Positions 41,883-50,676 of a stretch of 64,000 nt of DNA are shown piece by piece (the stretch's first letter is position 1; each line of letters begins with the position of its first letter). The notes below the pieces were generated by a model. That model saw only the letters and a list, made by a program, of their open reading frames with translations, searched no databases and was not told the origin of the DNA. The stretch comes from Pseudomonas rustica (lineage in GTDB: Bacteria; Pseudomonadota; Gammaproteobacteria; Pseudomonadales; Pseudomonadaceae): NCBI RefSeq assembly GCF_018336155.1, contig NZ_JAGYHF010000008.1, forward strand, positions 1 through 64,000, given 5' to 3'. A program made the translations under genes and the position numbers.

Positions 41883-41969
41883 CAGCAGCTGCAAGCGTCT
41901 AGCTACAAGCGGCAAGTTGAAGCCGATCCGCTTTAGCTTGAAGCTTGTGGCTTGAAACTCGAAGCTGCG
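41883..41969. repeat. AGCTGCAAGC-type repeat between phoB and phoR
   Basis: AGCAGCTGCAAGCGTCTAGC at the left and imperfect mirror images of AAGC/GCTT units toward GAAGCTGCG at the right. It fills almost all of the phoB-phoR gap. The same family lies between pstB and phoU at 47900-47991. Confidence 0.7.
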
Positions 41970-41982
41970 TTAAGGACGCTCC

Positions 41983-43305
41983 GTGAATCAAAACTGGCAT
42001 GGCACCCTGATTCGCCACATGCTGTTGCTGGTCACCGCCTGCCTGGTGATCGGCCTGATCACCGGCTATTACGGCTGGAGCCTTGCTGCAGGTCTGGGTA
42101 TTTATCTGGCCTGGACGCTCAAGCAGTTGCTGCGGCTGCATGAATGGCTGCGCCTGCACCAACCCGATGAAGCACCGCCCGATGGCTATGGCCTGTGGGG
42201 TGAGGTGTTCGACAGCATCTATCACCTGCAACGCCGCGACCAACGCGTACGCGGGCGTCTGCAAGCGGTGATCGACCGGGTTCAGGAATCCACCGCCGCG
42301 CTGAAAGACGCGGTGATCATGCTCGACAGCGACGGTAATCTGGAATGGTGGAACCGCGCGGCGGAAACCCTGCTGGGTCTGAAGACCCCGCAGGACAGCG
42401 GCCAACCGGTGACCAACCTGGTGCGCCATCCGCGCTTCAAGGAGTACTTCGAGCAAGACAGCTACGCCGAGCCGCTGGAAATCCCTTCGCCGACCAATGA
42501 TCGCCTGCGCATTCAGCTGTACATCACCCGCTACGGCAACAATGAACACTTGATGCTGGTGCGCGACGTCACGCGCATCCATCAGCTGGAACAGATGCGC
42601 AAAGACTTCATCGCCAACGTTTCCCACGAACTGCGCACACCGCTGACGGTGATCTGCGGCTATCTGGAAACCCTGCTCGACAACGTCGAAGAGGTGAACC
42701 CGCGCTGGAGCCGAGCCCTGCAGCAAATGCAGCAACAAGGCGGGCGCATGCAGACGCTGCTCAACGACCTGTTGCTGCTGGCGAAACTGGAAGCCACCGA
42801 TTACCCGTCGGACAACCAGCCAGTGCAGATCGACACGTTGCTGCAATCGATCAAAAGCGATGCGCAGCAATTGTCCGGCGCGAAAAACCAGCACATCACC
42901 CTCGAAGCCGATGCGAGCATTTTGCTCAAGGGCAGCGAGGCGGAGTTGCGCAGCGCGTTTTCCAATCTGGTGTTCAACGCGGTGAAGTACACCCCGGCCG
43001 AGGGCAATATCCGCATTCGCTGGTCGGGCGACGATCAAGGCGCGCACCTGAGCGTGCAGGATTCCGGGATCGGCATCGACAGCAAACACCTGCCGCGCCT
43101 GACCGAACGTTTCTACCGCGTCGACTCCAGCCGCAACTCCAACACCGGCGGCACCGGGCTGGGCCTGGCCATCGTCAAACACGTGTTGCTGCGCCACCGT
43201 GCACGGATGGAGATCAGCAGCGTGCCCGGCCACGGCAGCACGTTCACCTGCCATTTCGCCCCGGCTCAGGTGGCACATGCACGGGCGATCAGCGCCAGCG
43301 AATGA
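41983..43305 (+). CDS. phoR: Phosphate regulon sensor kinase PhoR
   Basis: 440 residues from GTG 41983 (AAGGA upstream). Two N-terminal hydrophobic segments (HMLLLVTACLVIGLITGYYG and the next helix), a PAS domain (VIMLDSDGNLEWWNRAAETL), a HisKA domain with the phospho-accepting His in FIANVSHELRTPLTVICGYL, and an ATPase domain with the G2 box GGTGLGLAIVKHV. It phosphorylates PhoB when the Pst transporter signals low phosphate. A 7-bp hairpin without a T run follows at 43340-43361. Confidence 0.96.
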   Translation: MNQNWHGTLIRHMLLLVTACLVIGLITGYYGWSLAAGLGIYLAWTLKQLLRLHEWLRLHQPDEAPPDGYGLWGEVFDSIYHLQRRDQRVRGRLQAVIDRVQESTAALKDAVIMLDSDGNLEWWNRAAETLLGLKTPQDSGQPVTNLVRHPRFKEYFEQDSYAEPLEIPSPTNDRLRIQLYITRYGNNEHLMLVRDVTRIHQLEQMRKDFIANVSHELRTPLTVICGYLETLLDNVEEVNPRWSRALQQMQQQGGRMQTLLNDLLLLAKLEATDYPSDNQPVQIDTLLQSIKSDAQQLSGAKNQHITLEADASILLKGSEAELRSAFSNLVFNAVKYTPAEGNIRIRWSGDDQGAHLSVQDSGIGIDSKHLPRLTERFYRVDSSRNSNTGGTGLGLAIVKHVLLRHRARMEISSVPGHGSTFTCHFAPAQVAHARAISASE

Positions 43306-43428
43306 TGCCGCCCGGCACGCGCCACTAGGCAATCGCCCGGTCAGCCGCTACATTGGCTGACTTGTGCCTGCCTTTCAGGCGCGGCTTTTACCTTTTTTTG
43401 AATCATACGGAACCCGCAAAACTCCATC

Positions 43429-44769
43429 ATGGACCCTTCCCCTGGCTTGTCCCTCGCAACAATATTTGCCGATTTCGGCATGATCCTTTTTGCTCTGATC
43501 CTGGTTTTGCTCAACGGCTTTTTCGTTGCGGCGGAATTCGCCATGGTCAAACTGCGCTCGACCCGCGTCGAGGCCATCGCTGAACAGAACGGCTGGCGCG
43601 GGCATATCCTGCGCACCGTACACAGTCAGCTCGATGCGTACCTCTCGGCGTGTCAGCTCGGTATCACCCTCGCCTCCCTGGGCCTGGGCTGGGTCGGTGA
43701 GCCGGCGTTCGCGCACATTCTTGAGCCGCTGCTGAGCGCGGTCGGTGTGCAATCGGCCGAGGTCGTCAAAGGCGTCTCGTTCTTCACCGCGTTCTTCATC
43801 ATTTCGTACCTGCACATCGTCGTCGGCGAGCTGGCCCCCAAGTCGTGGGCGATCCGCAAACCGGAGCTGCTGTCGCTGTGGACGGCGGTGCCGCTGTACC
43901 TGTTCTACTGGGCGATGTACCCGGCCATTTACCTGCTCAACGCCAGCGCCAACGCGATTCTGCGCATCGCCGGCCAGGGCGAACCCGGCCCGCACCACGA
44001 ACACCATTACAGCCGCGAAGAACTGAAACTGATTCTGCACTCCAGCCGTGGCCAGAACCCCAGCGACCAAGGCATGCGTGTGCTGGCATCGGCGGTGGAA
44101 ATGGGCGAGCTGGAAGTGGTCGACTGGGCCAACTCCCGCGAAGACCTGATCTCGCTGGAATTCAACGCGCCGCTGAAGGAAATTCTGGCGATGTTCCGTC
44201 GCCACAAGTTCAGCCGTTATCCGGTGTACGACAGCGAGCGTCAGGAGTTCGTCGGCCTGCTGCACATCAAGGATCTGCTGCTGGAACTGGCGGCGCTGGA
44301 TCACATTCCCGAGTCGTTCAACCTGGCTGAACTGACCCGTCCGCTGGAGCGCGTGTCGCGCCATATGCCGCTGTCGCAGTTGCTGGAGCAGTTCCGCAAG
44401 GGCGGCTCGCACTTCGCCGTGGTCGAGGAGGCTGACGGCAACATCATCGGCTACCTGACCATGGAAGACGTGCTGGAAGTGCTGGTCGGCGACATTCAGG
44501 ACGAACACCGCAAGGCTGAACGCGGCATCCTCGCCTATCAGCCGGGCAAGCTGCTGGTGCGTGGCGACACGCCGTTGTTCAAGGTGGAGCGTCTGCTGGG
44601 CATCGACCTCGATCACATCGAAGCGGAGACCCTCGCCGGCCTGGTCTATGAAACCCTCAACCGCGTGCCGGAAGAGGAAGAAGTGCTTGAAGTCGAAGGC
44701 CTGCGGATCATCATTAAAAAGATGAAAGGCCCGAAGATTGTGCTGGCGAAGGTGTTGATGCTGGATTGA
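43429..44769 (+). CDS. CorC/HlyC-type CNNM transporter-like protein with CBS domains
   Basis: 446 residues. The DUF21/CNNM membrane domain (about residues 10-200) starts DFGMILFALILVLLNGFFVA and keeps FFVAAEFAMVKLRSTRVEA. A CBS pair follows (about 215-340; FRRHKFSRYPVYDSERQEFV), and the C-terminal CorC_HlyC domain ends near IVLAKVLMLD. Family members are linked to magnesium or other divalent metal efflux; the older name is hemolysin. The neighbouring order with phoR fits P. aeruginosa PA5362. Confidence 0.88.
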   Translation: MDPSPGLSLATIFADFGMILFALILVLLNGFFVAAEFAMVKLRSTRVEAIAEQNGWRGHILRTVHSQLDAYLSACQLGITLASLGLGWVGEPAFAHILEPLLSAVGVQSAEVVKGVSFFTAFFIISYLHIVVGELAPKSWAIRKPELLSLWTAVPLYLFYWAMYPAIYLLNASANAILRIAGQGEPGPHHEHHYSREELKLILHSSRGQNPSDQGMRVLASAVEMGELEVVDWANSREDLISLEFNAPLKEILAMFRRHKFSRYPVYDSERQEFVGLLHIKDLLLELAALDHIPESFNLAELTRPLERVSRHMPLSQLLEQFRKGGSHFAVVEEADGNIIGYLTMEDVLEVLVGDIQDEHRKAERGILAYQPGKLLVRGDTPLFKVERLLGIDLDHIEAETLAGLVYETLNRVPEEEEVLEVEGLRIIIKKMKGPKIVLAKVLMLD

Positions 44770-44789
44770 TCAGGATGGCGCGCGGCTTT

Positions 44790-44923
44790 TGTGGCGAGGG
44801 GATTTATCCCCGATGGAGGGCGCAGCCCTCCCCAAGCCAGCAAATGCGGTTTGTCAGGTTTGGCGAGGTTGTAGGATTTGGGGCTGCTTCGCAGCCCATC
44901 GGGGATAAATCCCCTCGCCACAG
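44790..44923. repeat. GTGGCGAGGGGATTTATCCC-type repeat doublet
   Basis: TGTGGCGAGGGGATTTATCC at 44790 is mirrored by GGATAAATCCCCTCGCCACA ending near 44922. The inner arms GGAGGGCGCAGCCCTCC and GGGCTGCTTCGCAGCCC form two further palindromes. It lies between convergent genes and is of the same family as 22854-22991. Confidence 0.85.
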
Positions 44924-44939
44924 TTGATTTCCTCTGCCT

Positions 44940-45836
44940 TCACTGTTTGCCCAACGCAAAGTTGGGCAACGCGCCCAGTGGCTGGTTGAACTGATACGGA
45001 ATCGATACCAGCCCCTGCCCCGTATTGCGCTGCACCACAAAGTGCAAATGCGGGCCGCTGCTGTTACCGGTGTTGCCGGACAGCGCCAACGGACTGCCGA
45101 CCGTCACCTGCTGCCCTTCCCTGACGCTCACCGAACCTTGCTTCAAATGCAGGTACACACCCATCGTCCCGTCATTGTGCAACACGCGCACGAAGTTGCC
45201 GGACGGGTCGGTGCCGCGACCGCTCTGTGAGTTTTCGACCTTCACCACAACCCCCGCGCGCGCCGCGATGATTGGCGTACCCACCGGCATGGCGATGTCC
45301 ATCGCGTAACGATTCTTCGGCCCGAAGTGGCTGTACTGCCCCTCAGCGCCCTGACTCAAGCGAAACGGCCCGCCGCGCCACGGTAGCGGATAGCGATAGC
45401 TCTGCGCGACGCCAACGGGGTTGCCGAGGGAATATTGAAACTGCGGTGAGTATTGCAGCGGTTGGCCAGCGGCTATCGGCGTCAACATTGCCATCCGGGT
45501 TTTGCTGCGCGCCGGCAGCACCCGACGGATGGCTTTTGCCGGCGCACCGCGCACGTTGCTCAGGCTGATAAACGCCAGCGCGATCTCGACCGGCGCGTAC
45601 AGATCGTTGCGCACGAACACCACGTCACCGCCCTTCTGCTTCTTGATGTCGAGGTACACCTGACGCTCCAGGTGCTCGACCATGCGATCCTGAAATACGA
45701 ACTCCTTCGCGCCTTTGCTCGGGCGGTCGCTGTACGAGACCACACCGTTGGCATCGGTGGATTTGTAGACAGTAACGGCCACAGCCGAGGTAGAGGCCAG
45801 GAGGAGACCACAGAGAAACAGCAGGCGCGCGAACAT
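44940..45836 (-). CDS. Secreted M23 metallopeptidase with DUF4124-like start
   Basis: 298 residues from ATG 45836; an in-frame TTG lies at 45842. Signal peptide (FARLLFLCGLLLASTSAVA), then a short DUF4124-like stretch (VTVYKSTDANGVVSYSDRPS). The C-terminal peptidase domain shows YSHFGPKNRYAMDIAMPVGT, GVYLHL and the zinc-binding GPHLHF. It probably cuts or remodels peptidoglycan in the periplasm. The order with the response regulator and phoU fits PA5363. Confidence 0.9.
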   Translation of the reverse strand: MFARLLFLCGLLLASTSAVAVTVYKSTDANGVVSYSDRPSKGAKEFVFQDRMVEHLERQVYLDIKKQKGGDVVFVRNDLYAPVEIALAFISLSNVRGAPAKAIRRVLPARSKTRMAMLTPIAAGQPLQYSPQFQYSLGNPVGVAQSYRYPLPWRGGPFRLSQGAEGQYSHFGPKNRYAMDIAMPVGTPIIAARAGVVVKVENSQSGRGTDPSGNFVRVLHNDGTMGVYLHLKQGSVSVREGQQVTVGSPLALSGNTGNSSGPHLHFVVQRNTGQGLVSIPYQFNQPLGALPNFALGKQ

Positions 45837-45950
45837 GGGCAAGAGTCTGTCGAAGGAAGGCCTGAAAAGAGCCTAGCAGGTGAAACAGACCGGGGGAGTC
45901 GACAGATGTTTCAATTTGGCTGTTTCGGGGGATGAGTGGTGCGTTCAGCG

Positions 45951-46020
45951 GCCTCTTCGCGAGCAAGCTTTGCTCCTACTGAGCATCGCATTTGTAGGAG
46001 CAAAGCTTGCTCGCGAAGGC
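45951..46020. repeat. REP doublet
   Basis: GCCTCTTCGCGAGCAAGCTT (45951-45970) and its mirror AAGCTTGCTCGCGAAGGC (46003-46020), joined by TGCTCCTACTG and TTTGTAGGAGCA. A compact head-to-head pair between the response regulator and the M23 peptidase gene. Confidence 0.85.
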
Positions 46021-46038
46021 GGTTTCAGGCGCTGAAGA

Positions 46039-46944
46039 TTACGCGCCGGGGATGAAGTGCTTCTGCGCCGTGCCACGCGCGATCAGGCGGGAGATGTAGT
46101 CGAGCTTCTGTGCGTCCTGATCGACGAAGCGGAAGGTCAGTTGCAGCCATTCGCTGTCGGGCTTCTGCTCATGCGCGACCACCGCGTGCAGGTAGCCATT
46201 GAGGCGGGCGATCTCGGCATTGTCGCCCTGCTCCAGATCGAGCACCGCGCTGTCGAGGATCTGCGGCAGGTTCTCGCTGCGCTTCACCACCAGCAGCGCT
46301 TCCTTGAGGCTCAACGCTTTGATCACGCATTGCTGCGTGCCGCTCGGCAGCCGCAACTGGCCATGCCCACGACCACCGCTTGGCGCTGCCGAAGCGGCAG
46401 GTGCTTTGACGGGCGGGCTGTTGAGCAAACCGCGAGCCGGTGCAGCTGCCGGGGCAGGTGCTGCAACCACGGGCGCTTTACCGCCGGTCAATGCGCTCAG
46501 GGAATCGTTGCCGAATGCCGAGTTCATCTTGGTCGGGGCGCTGTTCATCAGGGCGTCGAGCTTGCCGATCTTGTTCAGGGCCTGTTTGACCTTGGTCAGC
46601 AGTTGCTCATTGGTGAACGGTTTGCTGACGTAGCCGGAAACGCCGGCCTGAATCGCCTGCACCACGTTCTCTTTATCGCCACGGCTGGTGACCATGATGA
46701 AGGGCATGGTTTTCAGGTTGTCTTGCTCGCGACACCAGGTCAGCAGTTCGAGGCCGGACATTTCCGGCATTTCCCAGTCGCACAGCACCAGGTCGAACGC
46801 TTCCTTGGTCAGCATGGCCTGAGCCTTTTTGCCGTTGATGGCGTCCTCGGTGCGGATCCCCGGGAAGTAATTGCGCAGGCACTTTTTCACCAGGTCACGA
46901 ATGAACGACGCGTCGTCCACGACCAACACACTGATCTTGCTCAT
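46039..46944 (-). CDS. Response regulator with PilZ-like output domain
   Basis: 301 residues. CheY-like receiver (about 1-125) with VLVVDDASFIRDLVKKCL, the phosphorylated Asp in FDLVLCDWEMPEMSG and GYVSKPFTNEQL. An Ala/Pro linker (VVAAPAPAAAPARG) leads to a C-terminal part of about 100 residues (GQLRLPSGTQQCVIKALSL; WLQLTFRFVDQDAQKLDYIS) that looks PilZ-like. No partner kinase is adjacent. It is the PA5364-like gene next to phoU. Confidence 0.82.
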   Translation of the reverse strand: MSKISVLVVDDASFIRDLVKKCLRNYFPGIRTEDAINGKKAQAMLTKEAFDLVLCDWEMPEMSGLELLTWCREQDNLKTMPFIMVTSRGDKENVVQAIQAGVSGYVSKPFTNEQLLTKVKQALNKIGKLDALMNSAPTKMNSAFGNDSLSALTGGKAPVVAAPAPAAAPARGLLNSPPVKAPAASAAPSGGRGHGQLRLPSGTQQCVIKALSLKEALLVVKRSENLPQILDSAVLDLEQGDNAEIARLNGYLHAVVAHEQKPDSEWLQLTFRFVDQDAQKLDYISRLIARGTAQKHFIPGA

Positions 46945-47066
46945 CCAACACCCCTATTAAAATCCCGGCAAGCATAACGCTGGCTGATGGCACATTGCCA
47001 AAACTCTTCAGTCACGCCGGGACTTTTCGTTCGCGGGTGCTGCTTTTTTATCGAAAGCTGTAAACG

Positions 47067-47095
47067 AAAACGCCCGGCCAAAGGGCCGGGCGCTT
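47067..47095 (-). terminator. Terminator after phoU
   Basis: CGCCCGGCC (47071-47079), loop AAAG and GGCCGGGCG (47084-47092) form a perfect 9-bp GC-rich stem. On the minus strand it is followed by TTTTCGTTT. It ends the pstC-pstA-pstB-phoU transcript. Confidence 0.9.
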
Positions 47096-47108
47096 TACTC
47101 AGGCAATC

Positions 47109-47870
47109 TTACTTATCGTCAGCAACGTCCGGAACATTAGCGGTTTCGCCGCTTGTGCCTTGAACTTCTTCCTTCATGCGCTTGAGGCCCATGTGACGCA
47201 CGTCGGTGCCGCGCACCAGGTAAATCACCAGCTCGGAGATGTTGCGCGCGTGGTCGCCGATGCGCTCCAGCGAACGCAGCACCCAGATGATGCTCAACAC
47301 GCGCGAGATAGAGCGCGGATCTTCCATCATGTAAGTCGCCAGCTCACGCAGGGCGGTTTTGTATTCGCGGTCGATGATCTTGTCGTACTGCGCCACCGAC
47401 AACGCCAGATCGGCGTCGAAACGGGCGAACGCGTCCAGCGCATCGCGCACCATGTTGCGCACCTGGTCGCCGATGTGGCGAACCTCGACGTAACCGCGTG
47501 GCGCCTCACCTTCTTCGCACAACTGAATCGCGCGGCGAGCGATCTTGGTCGCTTCGTCGCCGATTCGCTCGAGGTCGATCACCGACTTGGAGATGCTGAT
47601 GATCAGACGCAAATCGGACGCCGCCGGCTGACGACGGGCAAGAATGCGCAGGCATTCTTCGTCGATGTTGCGTTCCATCTGGTTGATCTGGTCATCGATC
47701 TCGCGCACCTGCTGAGCCAGACCGGAGTCGGCCTCGATCAGCGCGGTCACCGCGTCGTTGACCTGCTTCTCGACCAGCCCGCCCATGGCCAGGAGGTGGC
47801 TGCGCACTTCCTCAAGCTCAGCGTTGAACTGCGCAGAGATGTGATGAGTGAGGCCTTCTTTGGAAATCAT
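47109..47870 (-). CDS. phoU: Phosphate signalling protein PhoU
   Basis: 253 residues with the duplicated three-helix PhoU fold: an N-terminal LEEVRSHLLAMGGLVEKQVN and the metal-binding type segments DLERIGDEATKIARRA and SLERIGDHARNISELVIYLV. It conveys the state of the Pst transporter to PhoR and restrains phosphate uptake. It is the last gene of the pst operon. Confidence 0.97.
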   Translation of the reverse strand: MISKEGLTHHISAQFNAELEEVRSHLLAMGGLVEKQVNDAVTALIEADSGLAQQVREIDDQINQMERNIDEECLRILARRQPAASDLRLIISISKSVIDLERIGDEATKIARRAIQLCEEGEAPRGYVEVRHIGDQVRNMVRDALDAFARFDADLALSVAQYDKIIDREYKTALRELATYMMEDPRSISRVLSIIWVLRSLERIGDHARNISELVIYLVRGTDVRHMGLKRMKEEVQGTSGETANVPDVADDK

Positions 47871-47899
47871 GCATTCGCTCCGAAAAAGCGTTTAACCAA

Positions 47900-47991
47900 G
47901 AGCTGCAAGCTACAAGCTGCAAGCTGTTATGTGGTGATCCATGCCGCTTCGCTTCTAACTTGCCGCTTGAAGCTTGCCGCTCGCAGCTGCT
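47900..47991. repeat. AGCTGCAAGC-type repeat between pstB and phoU
   Basis: AGAGCTGCAAGCTACAAGCT from 47900, then AGCTGCAAGCT, and at the right TGCCGCTTGAAGCTTGCCGC and TCGCAGCT as imperfect mirror images. It fills nearly the whole pstB-phoU gap. It is related to the element between phoB and phoR at 41883. Confidence 0.75.
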
Positions 47992-47995
47992 TCAA

Positions 47996-48829
47996 TCAGC
48001 CGTATCGACCGGTGATGTAGTCTTCGGTCTGCTTCTTCGCCGGATTGGTGAACAGGGTGTCGGTGTCGCCGAACTCCACCAGTTTGCCCATGTACATGAA
48101 CGCCGTGTAATCCGAAACCCGCGCGGCCTGTTGCATGTTGTGCGTGACGATGACGATGGTGAACTTGGATTTCAGCTCGTAGATCAGCTCTTCAACCTTG
48201 AGGGTCGAGATCGGGTCGAGGGCCGAGCACGGTTCGTCGAGCAGCAGCACTTCCGGCTCAACCGCGATGGTACGGGCGATCACCAGACGTTGTTGCTGAC
48301 CACCGGAAAGGCCAAGTGCCGACTCGTGCAGACGGTCTTTGACCTCGTCCCACAGTGCCGCGCCTTTCAACGCCCACTCGACCGCTTCGTCGAGGATGCG
48401 CTTCTTGTTGATGCCTTGAATGCGCAGGCCGTAGACCACGTTTTCGTAGATGGTTTTCGGGAACGGATTCGGCTTCTGAAACACCATGCCGACGCGACGA
48501 CGCAGTTCAGCGACGTCTTCGCCTTTGCGATAGATGTTGTTGCCGTACAGGTTGATCGCGCCTTCTACGCGGCAGCCGTCAACCAGATCGTTCATGCGGT
48601 TGAAGGTGCGCAGCAGCGTCGATTTACCGCAGCCGGACGGGCCGATGAAGGCAGTCACGCGCTGCTTCGGAATGTTCATGCTGACGTCGAACAGCGCTTG
48701 TTTGTCGCCGTAGTACAGGCTCAGGCCCGGTACTTCGATGGCCACAGTTTCCTGTTCGAGGTTGAGGCTCTGCTTGTCGCGGCCCAGGGCGGACATGTTG
48801 ATGCCGTGGGTATGTGCTTCGTGCTGCAT
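47996..48829 (-). CDS. pstB: Phosphate ABC transporter ATP-binding protein PstB
   Basis: 277 residues. Walker A IGPSGCGKSTLLRTFNRMND, signature LSGGQQQRLVIARTI, Walker B VLLLDEPCSALDP. The N-terminal 30 residues before the core are variable, as in other pseudomonads. It drives high-affinity phosphate uptake. Confidence 0.97.
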   Translation of the reverse strand: MQHEAHTHGINMSALGRDKQSLNLEQETVAIEVPGLSLYYGDKQALFDVSMNIPKQRVTAFIGPSGCGKSTLLRTFNRMNDLVDGCRVEGAINLYGNNIYRKGEDVAELRRRVGMVFQKPNPFPKTIYENVVYGLRIQGINKKRILDEAVEWALKGAALWDEVKDRLHESALGLSGGQQQRLVIARTIAVEPEVLLLDEPCSALDPISTLKVEELIYELKSKFTIVIVTHNMQQAARVSDYTAFMYMGKLVEFGDTDTLFTNPAKKQTEDYITGRYG

Positions 48830-48902
48830 GGGAGGCTCCCTGTGCTAACAAATTTGGTTCGGTTGGCCGCTGACCTCACAACATGGGTCAGCGGTGATAC
48901 CG

Positions 48903-48980
48903 CTCTCTGTAGGAGCACAGCTTGCTGGCGAAGGCGATTTTGATGACGCCATCGCGGGCAAGCCTTGCTCCTACAGAGAG
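48903..48980. repeat. REP doublet between pstA and pstB
   Basis: CTCTCTGTAGGAGCACAGCT at 48903-48922 and its mirror GCCTTGCTCCTACAGAGAG ending at 48980, with GGCGAAGGCG and CGCCATCGCG between. A repeat inside the pst operon. Confidence 0.8.
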
Positions 48981-48989
48981 AGGCGTTAA

Positions 48990-50660
48990 TCAGCTATCCA
49001 GTGCTTTGTATTTTTCGCGCAGGTGGTTGCGGATATACACCGCCGACAGGTTCAACGTGGCGATCACCAGCACCAGCAACAGCGCCGTGGCGTACACCAG
49101 CGGGCGCGCCGCTTCGACGTTCGGGCTCTGGAAGCCGACGTCATAAATGTGGAAGCCCAAGTGCATGATCTTCTGATCGAGGTGCAGGTACGGGTAGTTG
49201 CCGTCCACCGGCAGCGACGGCGCCAGTTTCACCACACCCACCAGCATCAGCGGCGCCACTTCACCGGCGGCGCGGGCCACGGCGAGGATCATGCCGGTCA
49301 TCATCGCCGGGCTGGCCATCGGGATCACGATCTTCCACAAGGTTTCAGCCTTGGTCGCGCCCAGCGCCAGCGAACCTTCACGCACGGTACGCGGAATACG
49401 CGCCAGACCTTCTTCAGTCGCGACGATCACCACCGGCACCGCCAGCAGCGCCAGGGTCAACGAGGCCCAGAGCAAACCCGGTGTACCAAAGGTCGGTGCC
49501 GGCAGTGCTTCAGGGAAGAACAAACGGTCGACCGAACCCCCGAGTACGTAAACGAAGAAGCCCAGACCGAACACGCCGTAAACGATCGCTGGCACGCCGG
49601 CGAGGTTGTTCACCGCGATACGGATGATCCGCGTCAGGGTGTTCTGTTTGGCGTATTCACGCAGGTACACCGCTGCCAGCACGCCGAACGGGGTGACGAT
49701 CATCGCCATGATCAACGTCATCATCACGGTGCCGAAGATCGCCGGGAAAATCCCGCCTTCGGTGTTCGCTTCACGCGGGTCATCCGAAAGGAATTCCCAG
49801 ATCTTGCTGAAGTAGAAACCGACCTTGGTGAACGTGCTCATCGCGTTCGGCTGGTAGGCGTGAACCACTTTGCCCAGACCGATTTCAATCTCTTTGCCGT
49901 TGGCATCACGAGCGGTCAGCGCATCACGGTTGAACTGCGCATGCAGATCGGCCAGACGCGCTTCGATATCCTGATAACGCGCGTTCAGCTCGGCGCGCTC
50001 GGATTCCATGTCCGCTTGTGCGGTGGCGTCGAGCTTGCCTTCCAGTTCCAGTTTGCGACCATGCAGACGGATGCGTTCCAGCCCTGCGTTGATCGCACCG
50101 ATGTCGGTTTTTTCCAGCGATTTCAGTTGTGCCGCCAGGCCGTTCACACGGTTGATCCGCGCTTGCAGCTCAGGCCAGGCAGCTTCGCCCTCGGCGATAA
50201 CCTTGCCATCCTGTTTGACGTTGACCAGGTAGCCGTAGAAGTTACCCCACTCGCGACGTTCGATCGCCATCAACTCCGGCGGCGTGGTCTGGTTGGTCAG
50301 CCAGTCGCCGACGATCCAGGTGAAGTCGTTGCCGTTCAAGTCACGGTTGCCGACCTTGATCAGCTCGCGGGTCATGAATTCCGGGCCAACGTCCGGCACC
50401 GGCAAACCGGCGCTCTTCAGGCGGGCACGCGGCACTTCTTCTTTCTGTACCACTTCGCCAACGACCAGATGCTGGGCCTGGCCCGGCACGTCGTAGCTGG
50501 CATGCACCAGATCCGCCGGCCAGAAATGACCCAGACCGCGCACGGCAATCACTGCCAACAGGCCAATAGTCATGATGACCGCGATGGACACCGCGCCACC
50601 GCTGATCCAGACGCCGGGGGCGCCGCTCTTGAACCATCCTTTCAGGGAGTTCTGTTTCAC
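48990..50660 (-). CDS. pstA: Phosphate ABC transporter permease PstA, long form
   Basis: 556 residues, against about 300 in E. coli. One N-terminal membrane helix (VSIAVIMTIGLLAVIAVRGL) is followed by an inserted periplasmic region of some 230 residues. It contains a coiled-coil-like stretch (AQLKSLEKTDIGAINAGLER; ADMESERAELNARYQDIEAR). The usual permease core with five more helices follows. Long PstA is normal for Pseudomonas. It overlaps neither neighbour; pstC ends 16 bases before it. Confidence 0.94.
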   Translation of the reverse strand: MKQNSLKGWFKSGAPGVWISGGAVSIAVIMTIGLLAVIAVRGLGHFWPADLVHASYDVPGQAQHLVVGEVVQKEEVPRARLKSAGLPVPDVGPEFMTRELIKVGNRDLNGNDFTWIVGDWLTNQTTPPELMAIERREWGNFYGYLVNVKQDGKVIAEGEAAWPELQARINRVNGLAAQLKSLEKTDIGAINAGLERIRLHGRKLELEGKLDATAQADMESERAELNARYQDIEARLADLHAQFNRDALTARDANGKEIEIGLGKVVHAYQPNAMSTFTKVGFYFSKIWEFLSDDPREANTEGGIFPAIFGTVMMTLIMAMIVTPFGVLAAVYLREYAKQNTLTRIIRIAVNNLAGVPAIVYGVFGLGFFVYVLGGSVDRLFFPEALPAPTFGTPGLLWASLTLALLAVPVVIVATEEGLARIPRTVREGSLALGATKAETLWKIVIPMASPAMMTGMILAVARAAGEVAPLMLVGVVKLAPSLPVDGNYPYLHLDQKIMHLGFHIYDVGFQSPNVEAARPLVYATALLLVLVIATLNLSAVYIRNHLREKYKALDS

Positions 50661-50676
50661 AGACTTCTACCTTTGC

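Noticed and set aside
43340..43361. Hairpin after phoR as a terminator
   Set aside because: A 7-bp stem is present but no T run follows at the proper distance.
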